A stretch of 58,336 nucleotides of DNA, taken from assembly GCA_964522485.1 (NCBI GenBank), contig CAZFUS010000005.1, positions 1-58,336 of the forward strand, written 5' to 3'. The notes below the pieces were generated by a model. The model saw only the letters and a list, made by a program, of their open reading frames with translations, did no database searches and had not been told where the DNA came from. This document shows positions 17,935 through 24,353 of the stretch, piece after piece. The position numbers were made by a program, and so were the translations under genes. Source of the stretch: Methylohalomonas sp964522485. Lineage in GTDB: Bacteria; Pseudomonadota; Gammaproteobacteria; Methylohalomonadales; Methylohalomonadaceae. Each line of letters begins with the position of its first letter. Positions within the stretch are counted from its first letter, which is position 1.

Positions 17935-18822
17935 TTACAGTTTGGCCAGCACCTTGGTGACGGTATCGCCTATATCGGACGGACTTGGCGCGACCGTGAT
18001 ACCACATTCCTCCAGTATCTCAACCTTTTCGGCGGCACTCTCACCAAAGGCGGAGATAATGGCACCGGCATGGCCCATGCGACGCCCTTTCGGGGCCGTC
18101 AAGCCGGCAATATAACCGATAATCGGCTTCTTCATGTTTTCCTGGGCAAACTTGGCGGCGTCAGCTTCCTGCGGACCACCGATTTCACCGATCATGAGAA
18201 CCACCTTGGTTTCATCATCCTGTTCGAACAGTTCAAACATGTCACGGAATGAGCTGCCGTTGATCGGATCGCCACCAATACCGATGCTGGTGGAGATGCC
18301 GACACCCAGACGTCTCATCTGGTCGGCGGCCTCGTAACCGAGCGTACCGGAACGACCGACAATACCGACATTGCCTTCCTTGTAAATGTGACCGGGCATA
18401 ATGCCAAGCATGGCCTTGCCGGGACTGATCGTACCGGCGCAGTTCGGCCCGGTCAGGGTCATTTTTTCTTCCTTTCTGAAACGCTTCATATAGCGCTTTA
18501 CACGGATCATGTCGTGCGCCGGAATGCCGTCGGGAATGGCGACGCAGTATTTCAGACGCGCGTCTGCAGCTTCCATCAGCGAGTCGGCTGCGAACGGCGG
18601 TGGCACAAAGCAGATACTGGCTTCGGCACCGGTTGCTTCCACCGCATCCAGGACCGTATTAAAAACCGGCTTGCCCAGATGCGTGGTTCCGCCTTTGCCC
18701 GGAGTGACACCGCCGACAATGTTGCTGCCGTACTTCATCATGTCTTCGGAATGGAAGGTACCAATCTGACCGGTAAACCCCTGTACGATAATTTTCGTAT
18801 TCTGATCGATAAGAATTGCCAT
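17935..18822 (-). CDS. mtkB: Malate-CoA ligase, alpha subunit
   Basis: The 295-residue protein is homologous to SucD. It has an N-terminal CoA-binding Rossmann domain and the phospho-histidine His251 in KGRRMGHAGAI. Several stretches, such as GPNCAGTISPGK, LGIMPGH and IGIGGDPINGSSF, follow the malate thiokinase subtype of methylotrophs rather than succinyl-CoA synthetase, where the first motif normally reads G-P-N-x-P-G. With MtkA it converts malate, CoA and ATP to malyl-CoA, the substrate of the lyase encoded two genes upstream. The spacer before it (158 bases) is packed with hairpins. Confidence 0.92.
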   Translation of the reverse strand: MAILIDQNTKIIVQGFTGQIGTFHSEDMMKYGSNIVGGVTPGKGGTTHLGKPVFNTVLDAVEATGAEASICFVPPPFAADSLMEAADARLKYCVAIPDGIPAHDMIRVKRYMKRFRKEEKMTLTGPNCAGTISPGKAMLGIMPGHIYKEGNVGIVGRSGTLGYEAADQMRRLGVGISTSIGIGGDPINGSSFRDMFELFEQDDETKVVLMIGEIGGPQEADAAKFAQENMKKPIIGYIAGLTAPKGRRMGHAGAIISAFGESAAEKVEILEECGITVAPSPSDIGDTVTKVLAKL

Positions 18823-18838
18823 GTTCTGATCCTCTTAA

Positions 18839-18938
18839 CGAGCTGCTGAACTTGTTGGCAGCTCGGCAGTATATGGGTGTACTGCCATCGCGCGGGGCGC
18901 GATGGAGGAAACCGACAATGCGATTGTTGGTCTCCATC
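18839..18938 (-). repeat. Cluster of four stem-loops in the mtkA-mtkB spacer
   Basis: Four inverted repeats follow one another. (1) CGAGCTGC/GCAGCTCG, 18839-18865, 11-base loop. (2) GGCAGTA/TACTGCC, 18865-18886. (3) CATCGCGC/GCGCGATG, 18886-18904, 3-base loop. (4) 18901-18938, GATGGAG/CTCCATC with an inner ACAAT/ATTGT. Hairpins 3 and 4 share GATG, so they compete or stack. No T-runs follow. They may set mRNA stability or processing, and so the subunit ratio. A decayed palindromic repeat element is another possibility. Confidence 0.6.
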
Positions 18939-18980
18939 CACTGAAAAATGTCCGGGACGATTTATCCAGCGGATTTTTCA

Positions 18981-20159
18981 TTACTTTTTGCCGGTGTGAT
19001 CTTTCCAGGCCTGGACCGCCTTGTCGGCAGCCTCCTGCAGCGTATCGGCCATGATGATATCAAGGCCACTGTCAGCAAGGATCTTCTTACCCTTCTCGAC
19101 ATTGGTGCCTGCCAGACGTACCACCAACGGCATGTTCAGCTCGATGTTCTTAACTGCCTGGACCACACCTTCGGCAACCCAGTCGCAACGGTTGATGCCG
19201 GCAAAGATATTAACCAGCATGGTCTCGACGCCCTCGTCTTCCAGGACCAGATTAAATGCCTTGGCCACGCGTTCAGGTGAGGCGCCGCCACCGATATCCA
19301 GGAAGTTGGCGGGTTCGCCGCCAGCATGTTTGATCATATCCATGGTCGCCATGGCAAGACCGGCGCCGTTGATGATGCAACCGATATTGCCGTCGAGACC
19401 GACATAGCTCAAACCGCGGTCGGAAGCGCGCATTTCACGCGGGTCTTCCTGCGACTTGTCGCGCAGTTCGGAGATATTCGGGCGCCGGAACAGGGCATTG
19501 TCGTCAAACGACATCTTGGCATCCAGTGCCAGCACGCGGCCGTCACCGGTGATAACGAGCGGATTGATTTCAACCATGGTGCCGTCGAGGTCGCGCATAG
19601 CACGGTAACAGCCAAGAATGGTCGTAACCATCTGACTGATCTGACCTTTTTCCAGCCCCAGGCTGAAGGCAATCTGACGCGCCTGATACGGCTGCATGCC
19701 GACCGCCGGCTCCACTGAAACACGGATGATGGATTCCGGCTTTTCGCGGGCGATCTCTTCGATCTCCATGCCGCCTTCGGCGGATGCGACCACGGCAACA
19801 CGCTCTTCAGCGCGGTCCAGCACGAAGCCCAGATAGATTTCGTGCTTGATATCAGTACCGGCTTCGACGTACAGCCGGTGCACCACCTTACCGGCCGGGC
19901 CGGTCTGATGCGTCACCAGTTTCTTGCCCAGCAGTTCGTCGGCTGCATTCCAGATTTCCTCGTCGTTGGAACACAGCTTGATACCGCCGGCCTTGCCGCG
20001 GGCACCGGAATGAATCTGGGCTTTGACCACCCACTTGTCGCCACCGATTTCCTTGGCACGGTAAACGGCCTGCTCCGGGCTGTACGCCAAACCCCCGGAC
20101 GGTGTCAGAATACCGAAGTTGTTCAATAATTCTTTTGCCTGATACTCATGGATTTCCAT
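18981..20159 (-). CDS. mtkA: Malate-CoA ligase, beta subunit
   Basis: The 392-residue protein is homologous to SucC. It has an N-terminal ATP-grasp domain beginning MEIHEYQAKELL and a C-terminal ligase-CoA domain with NIFAGINRCDWVAEG. With MtkB it forms malyl-CoA from malate. The ATG at 20159 is chosen because GGAGG lies 8 bases upstream; the in-frame TTG five codons earlier overlaps that site. Length (about 390) and immediate neighbours mcl and mtkB fit malate thiokinase better than a TCA-cycle sucC, which would be expected beside sucAB or sucD of the other subtype. The distinction is mainly from context. Confidence 0.92.
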   Translation of the reverse strand: MEIHEYQAKELLNNFGILTPSGGLAYSPEQAVYRAKEIGGDKWVVKAQIHSGARGKAGGIKLCSNDEEIWNAADELLGKKLVTHQTGPAGKVVHRLYVEAGTDIKHEIYLGFVLDRAEERVAVVASAEGGMEIEEIAREKPESIIRVSVEPAVGMQPYQARQIAFSLGLEKGQISQMVTTILGCYRAMRDLDGTMVEINPLVITGDGRVLALDAKMSFDDNALFRRPNISELRDKSQEDPREMRASDRGLSYVGLDGNIGCIINGAGLAMATMDMIKHAGGEPANFLDIGGGASPERVAKAFNLVLEDEGVETMLVNIFAGINRCDWVAEGVVQAVKNIELNMPLVVRLAGTNVEKGKKILADSGLDIIMADTLQEAADKAVQAWKDHTGKK

Positions 20160-20234
20160 GACTGTATCCTCCAACCGATAAATGTTTTATTTGCTGGCGT
20201 GCCCTGCGCAATTATCGTTTCCCGTAAACGGAAA

Positions 20235-20248
20235 CCCGCTTATGCGGG
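20235..20248 (-). other. Short hairpin in the mcl-mtkA spacer
   Basis: CCCGC and GCGGG pair across a TTAT loop, 14 bases after the mcl stop. A second possible stem, GTTTCC/GGAAAC, lies next to it (about 20217-20235). No T-run follows on the minus strand. Like the other spacers of this operon, it is hairpin-forming. Confidence 0.4.
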
Positions 20249-20262
20249 CACGTTGTCTCTTA

Positions 20263-21204
20263 TTAGCCTTTCGCTGCGATGGCGTCGGCCTGTTTAACCA
20301 CGTTCTCGGCCATGCGCGCAGACGCAGCGTCAATCAACCGGCCATTGAGTGAGGCGGCACCCTTGCCTGCCTTGGCAGCTTCCTCCAGCGCCTTCAATGT
20401 AGCACGGGCGTCTTCGACGACCTTGGTCGGCGGCGACATAATCTCGTTGGCAAGCGGTATCTGGCTCGGATGAATCGCCCACTTGCCCTCATAACCCATG
20501 GCCGCAGCGCGGCGGGCCGCATCCTTGTAGCCGTCGGGATCACTGAAATCACCGAATGGGCCGTCGATGGGCCGCAGACCATAGGCGCGGCAGGCCACCA
20601 GCATACGATGCAGTGCAGCGTGCCATTGATCACCCGGATAGTCCGGATTCAGACCACCGATAACGACCGTGCGTGCGCGACAGCTGGCAGCGTAGTCGGC
20701 GACACCGAAGTGCAGTGCTTCGAAGCGCTTGCTCGACTGGGCAATCGATTCGACATTGGCCATGCCCAGCGTGGTTTCGATCAGTGCTTCCAGACCGATT
20801 TTGTGTTCGATCTTCTTGGCGACCTCGATCTGAGTGACCATACAGTCGACAGTATAGACATCGGCCGCGGTGCCCACCTTCGGAATCAAAATCGTGTCGA
20901 GATTTTTACCGGCCTGCTCGCAGATATCGACAACATCGCGATACATGTAATGTGTATCCAGACCATTAATACGCACCGACATAGTCTTGCCATGACCGCG
21001 CCAGTCCAGATCATTCAGCGCCTCGATGATATTCTTTCGCGCCTGTTCCTTGTCATCCGGTGCAACCGCATCTTCGCAGTCGAGAAAGATAAAATCGGCA
21101 TCGCTCTTCAGCGCCTTTTCAAACATACCGGTGTTACTGCCGGGTACAGCAAGTTCACTGCGTTGCAGCCGTTGTTTCACCGGGGGAAATTGAGTAAAGC
21201 TCAT
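20263..21204 (-). CDS. mcl: L-malyl-CoA lyase (CitE superfamily)
   Basis: The 313-residue enzyme cleaves L-malyl-CoA to glyoxylate and acetyl-CoA, closing the serine cycle. It closely follows the Methylobacterium MclA pattern: RSELAVPGSN near residue 15, EDAVAPDDKEQARKNI, RINGLDTHYMYRD, LIPKVG, the metal-binding Glu in LIETTLGMANVE, FGVADYAAS, and RPIDGPFGDFSDPDGY. GGAGG lies 5 bases upstream of the ATG. It sits between sga and mtkA in the operon. Beta-methylmalyl-CoA cleavage is also possible in this family. Confidence 0.96.
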   Translation of the reverse strand: MSFTQFPPVKQRLQRSELAVPGSNTGMFEKALKSDADFIFLDCEDAVAPDDKEQARKNIIEALNDLDWRGHGKTMSVRINGLDTHYMYRDVVDICEQAGKNLDTILIPKVGTAADVYTVDCMVTQIEVAKKIEHKIGLEALIETTLGMANVESIAQSSKRFEALHFGVADYAASCRARTVVIGGLNPDYPGDQWHAALHRMLVACRAYGLRPIDGPFGDFSDPDGYKDAARRAAAMGYEGKWAIHPSQIPLANEIMSPPTKVVEDARATLKALEEAAKAGKGAASLNGRLIDAASARMAENVVKQADAIAAKG

Positions 21205-21515
21205 GCAGCCTCCTTCTTCAAAGTTCGGGCATAAGCGCGGGCACCCTGAGGTGCCCGCGGTGTTGCAATTAAGGACTCAAAGCTCTGATTGCGTCTATCC
21301 GTGACTAGACTTACCCGGCTCTGCAAACGACACATGACTGTCATACTCCTTAACAGCACGAAAAATACGACAGAAATGCCGTGCTCACAAAGCTGAAAAT
21401 ACAAACAATGAAAGTCTGATCTCATCAATTCTTCAAATTTGCAATCGCTTGAATGATTGCAATGCAAGCAGTGCGTCCCGCACCGCAGGAACCTCCGACT
21501 TTAATCAGACGTTCC
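21205..21515. other. Intergenic region sga-mcl (311 bases)
   Basis: No gene is visible. The stretch lies inside the serine-cycle operon on the minus strand. It has an AT-rich middle (about 21340-21450) and, near mcl, the strong hairpin at 21236-21259. An internal promoter for mcl is possible, but no convincing -35/-10 pair was recognised. Confidence 0.5.
21236..21259 (-). other. Strong hairpin in the mcl leader
   Basis: A perfect 10-bp stem CGCGGGCACC/GGTGCCCGCG closes a CTGA loop. It ends about 20 bases before the Shine-Dalgarno of mcl and 277 bases past the sga stop. No T-run follows on either strand, so it is not a canonical terminator. Protection of the mcl-distal transcript or an attenuator role is an inference. 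Confidence 0.55.
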
Positions 21516-22697
21516 TCAGTTTTTGATCTGCTTTTTGGTACTGCGCAGATATTCCTGTGCTGCGGCAACACCGCTGCCGAGTTCAATGTTATAACCCATA
21601 TCCTTCATGGCCATTTCGGCACCGGTGATCGGCGTCAACACCATGAGTTCATTCATATCACCCAAATGGCCGATACGGAAGGCCTGACCGGCAATTTTTC
21701 CGACGCTGACGCTCAGCGACAGATTGTAGTGGCGGTAGGCATGGCGCACCATGTCGTTGCCATCATTACCTTCCGGCACATAAATAGCCGTGACGGTATC
21801 TGAATACCATTCCGGCCCGACGGCGACCGTTTTCAGGCCCCAGGCCTCAACCGCTTTGCGCACGGCCGTCGCCATACGATTGTGGCGGGCGAAAACGTTG
21901 TCCAGGCCCTCCTCGAACAGCATGTTCAGGGACTCACGCAGGCCGCGCATGAGTATGGTTGCCGGCGTGTAGGGAAAGAAACCATTATCGTTGACCTTCA
22001 TCATGTCCTCGAACGAGAAGAAGGTGCGCGGCAGCTTGGCGGTCTTCATCGCTTCCAGTGCCTTCTGGCTGGCGGCCACGATTCCCAGTCCGGTCGGCAG
22101 CATGAAACCCTTCTGCGAGCCACTGACGGCCAGGTCCACGCCCCACTCGTCCATACGGAAATCGATACTGGCGAGCGAACTGACGGCATCCACATACAAC
22201 ATGGCCGGATGATTGGCGTCGTCAAGCGCCCTGCGCACCGCCGGGACATCACTGGTTACGCCGGTGGCGGTCTCGTTATGGGTGGCGAACACGCCCTTGA
22301 TTTCATGTTTCTTGTCGGCCTTGAGGATCTCGGCGTATTGCTCAACAGGCACACCCTTGCCCCACTCGACTTCCAGCGCCTGCACATCCAGACCGTGGCG
22401 CTGACACAGGTCGATCCAGAGGTTGCTGAAATGGCCGAAACCGGACATCAGAACCTTGTCACCAGGCGACAGGGTGTTGCTGACGGCTGCCTCCCAGCCG
22501 CCGGTACCGGACGCCGGGAAAATGAATGTGCGACCGCTTTCGGTCTTGAATATCTTTTTCAGATCCTGAAACAGAGGCAGGGTGAATTCGGGAAAGTCGG
22601 TGGCACGCATGTCTTCCTGGGAAACATGCATGGCATTCATAATACGTTCCGGCACATTGGTGGGGCCGGGAATAAACAGGAAATTACGTCCGGGCAT
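21516..22697 (-). CDS. sga: Serine-glyoxylate aminotransferase
   Basis: The 393-residue PLP enzyme (class V aminotransferase) turns serine and glyoxylate into hydroxypyruvate and glycine. The N-terminus NFLFIPGPTNVPERI is typical. The PLP lysine is Lys196 in SGSQKGFMLP, and the cofactor aspartate is in YVDAVSS near residue 170. The start ATG is preceded by GAAGGAGAG. It is the first gene of the serine-cycle operon and has a plausible promoter 40-70 bases upstream. A close relative is serine-pyruvate/alanine-glyoxylate transaminase. The mcl-mtkAB-hpr context decides the role. Confidence 0.95.
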   Translation of the reverse strand: MPGRNFLFIPGPTNVPERIMNAMHVSQEDMRATDFPEFTLPLFQDLKKIFKTESGRTFIFPASGTGGWEAAVSNTLSPGDKVLMSGFGHFSNLWIDLCQRHGLDVQALEVEWGKGVPVEQYAEILKADKKHEIKGVFATHNETATGVTSDVPAVRRALDDANHPAMLYVDAVSSLASIDFRMDEWGVDLAVSGSQKGFMLPTGLGIVAASQKALEAMKTAKLPRTFFSFEDMMKVNDNGFFPYTPATILMRGLRESLNMLFEEGLDNVFARHNRMATAVRKAVEAWGLKTVAVGPEWYSDTVTAIYVPEGNDGNDMVRHAYRHYNLSLSVSVGKIAGQAFRIGHLGDMNELMVLTPITGAEMAMKDMGYNIELGSGVAAAQEYLRSTKKQIKN

Positions 22698-22739
22698 CGT
22701 AAACTCTCCTTCGTAGCTTTTTTACTTAAGCTGTTGTTT

Positions 22740-22768
22740 TATTTACAGAAGTATGCGGCATCTGTCAT
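22740..22768 (-). promoter_or_regulatory. Candidate sigma-70 promoter of the serine-cycle operon
   Basis: On the minus strand ATGACA (22763-22768) and TAAATA (22740-22745) are 17 bases apart, about 40 bases before the sga start codon. The -35 is one base off consensus; the -10 is poor (three of six). A tandem octamer TGTCATCG (22763-22770 and 22771-22778, + strand) overlaps the -35 and could be an operator. Confidence 0.4.
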
Positions 22769-22897
22769 CGTGTCATCGAATCATTCGGCGCCCGTGGACC
22801 CTGCCTCCCGGCGCGCGAACGCGAACGAGTAATGCTAGCACACGGTTTTGAAATCGAGAAACCGCACAGCCGGACCTGCATGCCGGCCGAAATCCGA

Positions 22898-24091
22898 TCA
22901 GTCTGAGTGTATTCGCGCCAGCGACTGACTGATATCAGCCTGCAGATCGGTGCCATCTTCCAGTCCGATCGAGAATCTCACCAGACCCTCCGTTATACCG
23001 GCAGCGGCACGTTCTTCGTCAGTCAGACGCGAATGGGTCGTGGTAGCCGGATGAGTCACCGTACTTTTTGTATCGCCCAGATTGGCGGTAATTGAGAACA
23101 GCTCCAGCGAATCGATCAGCCGCCAGGCCGCCGTCCGGCCACCCTTGAGTTCGAAGCTGACGATGCCGCCAAAGCCGCTCTGCTGCCGGACCGCCAGATC
23201 ATGCTGGGCATGGGATGACAGGCCAGGATAATAAACGCACCGGACATCCGGCTGCTCCACCAGCCAGTGGGCCAGGGCATTGGCCTGTTCGGAAACGGCG
23301 CGCATGCGGATGCCGAGGGTTTCCAGCCCTTTCAGAAATACCCAGGCGTTGAACGGGCTCATGGTCGGACCAGCCGTGCGCAGAAAACCGAAGACGTGTT
23401 CTTCGATCATATCCCTGGGACCGATTACCGCACCGCCAATACAGCGGCCCTGGCCGTCGAGATACTTGGTGGCCGAATGGATAACGATATCGGCACCGAG
23501 CTTGAACGGCTGCTGCAGGATCGGAGTACAAAAACAATTGTCGACCACCAGCAGACAATCGCGCTTGTGGGCGATCGCGGCCAGCCGCTCGATATCGGCG
23601 ATCTCGGTCAGCGGATTCGACGGCGTTTCCAGAAACAGTAATTTTGTCGCCGGCCGGATGGCCGCTTCCCAGGCTTCGTAGTCGGTCAGCGGCACGAATG
23701 TCGTTTCAAGGCCAAACTTGCTCAGGATCTTGTTGCAGAGATTGACCGTGGTACCAAAGATAGCCCGCGACGAAACGATATGATCGCCGGCCTGCAACAA
23801 GCCCAGACAGGTACTCAGGATGGCACTCATGCCGGATGAGGTACCCACACAGCGTTCGCCACCTTCGAGCGCGGCCAGGCGCTGCTCGAACATGCGCACC
23901 GTCGGGTTGGTGAATCGCGAATAGATATTACCGGGCGAGTCACCCGCAAAGCGCGCCGCCGCTTCGGCGGCTGAGTCGAACACAAAGCTGGAAGTAGCGA
24001 AAATCAGTTCGCTGTGTTCGCCTTCGGGACTGCGTATCTGCCCGCTGCGTACGGCGCGGGTATTAATTCCGTAATGATCGCTCTGTGACAT
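22898..24091 (-). CDS. metZ: O-succinylhomoserine sulfhydrylase
   Basis: This PLP enzyme of the Cys/Met metabolism family makes homocysteine from O-succinylhomoserine and sulfide. Motifs are SSFVFDSAAEAAARFAG near the start, YSRFTNPT, the ASGMSA-like TSSGMSAI, and the PLP lysine in HSATKYLDGQGR. The start at 24091 (397 residues) has AAGGA 9 bases upstream. An in-frame ATG at 24118 (406 residues) with AGG 7 bases upstream is nearly as good. Expression should be SAM-repressed through the riboswitch just upstream. MetZ rather than MetB is read from the overall pattern; substrate specificity was not proven. Confidence 0.92.
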   Translation of the reverse strand: MSQSDHYGINTRAVRSGQIRSPEGEHSELIFATSSFVFDSAAEAAARFAGDSPGNIYSRFTNPTVRMFEQRLAALEGGERCVGTSSGMSAILSTCLGLLQAGDHIVSSRAIFGTTVNLCNKILSKFGLETTFVPLTDYEAWEAAIRPATKLLFLETPSNPLTEIADIERLAAIAHKRDCLLVVDNCFCTPILQQPFKLGADIVIHSATKYLDGQGRCIGGAVIGPRDMIEEHVFGFLRTAGPTMSPFNAWVFLKGLETLGIRMRAVSEQANALAHWLVEQPDVRCVYYPGLSSHAQHDLAVRQQSGFGGIVSFELKGGRTAAWRLIDSLELFSITANLGDTKSTVTHPATTTHSRLTDEERAAAGITEGLVRFSIGLEDGTDLQADISQSLARIHSD

Positions 24092-24218
24092 AACGGCCTG
24101 TCCTTCTTTGAGTTTCATTGCAGCACCTACCGCCCAGAGTCAAACCTGTCTCCAGTGAGCAGCGCTGCCTCGTGCGAGTTAAGTGGCCGTAACTTCAGAA
24201 GCGACGGAAGATGGGCAC

Positions 24219-24253
24219 AAAAAAACCCGCATTCAGCTTTCGCTAAAGCAGGT
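24219..24253 (-). terminator. Intrinsic terminator of the metZ leader
   Basis: On the minus strand the arms ACCTGCTTTAGC and GCTGAATGCGGGT (one mismatch, one bulge) enclose a GAAA tetraloop and are followed by seven T. It sits about 100 bases before metZ. Its 5' arm contains CTTTAGC, the exact complement of GCTAAAG in the aptamer upstream, so an antiterminator can form. It may also end transcripts of the DUF1631 gene. Confidence 0.85.
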
Positions 24254-24256
24254 TGA

Positions 24257-24310
24257 CTCTCTTTAGCAGTATTTTTTGAGCGCCCGCAAGCTGATGATCA
24301 AATCGGCGCT
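24257..24310 (-). promoter_or_regulatory. SAM-II (SAM-alpha) riboswitch aptamer upstream of metZ
   Basis: On the minus strand P1 is AGCGCC/GGCGCT (24305-24310 with 24279-24284). The P1 loop carries GATTTG and CTTGC. An A-rich 11-base linker then leads to GCTAAAG (24261-24267). These are the conserved elements of SAM-II in the right order and spacing; the linker length equals that of the crystallised Sargasso Sea example as I recall it. The class typically controls metA, metZ and metX genes, mostly in Alphaproteobacteria. The GCTAAAG element can pair with CTTTAGC of the terminator, giving a SAM-on terminator/SAM-off antiterminator switch. Confidence 0.88.
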
Positions 24311-24324
24311 GATTTCGACTTTAT

Positions 24325-24353
24325 AGATTAGATAATGCCGGTCGGCAAGTCAA
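24325..24353 (-). promoter_or_regulatory. Sigma-70 promoter for riboswitch-metZ
   Basis: On the minus strand TTGACT (24348-24353) and TAATCT (24325-24330) are separated by 17 bases. The -35 overlaps the stop codon of the DUF1631 gene. The predicted start (about 24318) is just 8 bases before the aptamer P1 stem, as expected for a riboswitch leader. Confidence 0.6.

Noticed and set aside
17935..20159. mtkA/mtkB as ordinary succinyl-CoA synthetase sucC/sucD
   Set aside because: The genes lie between malyl-CoA lyase and hydroxypyruvate reductase, and the alpha subunit has the GPNCAGTISPGK-type motif of malate thiokinases. Succinate activity is not excluded but is the less likely main role.
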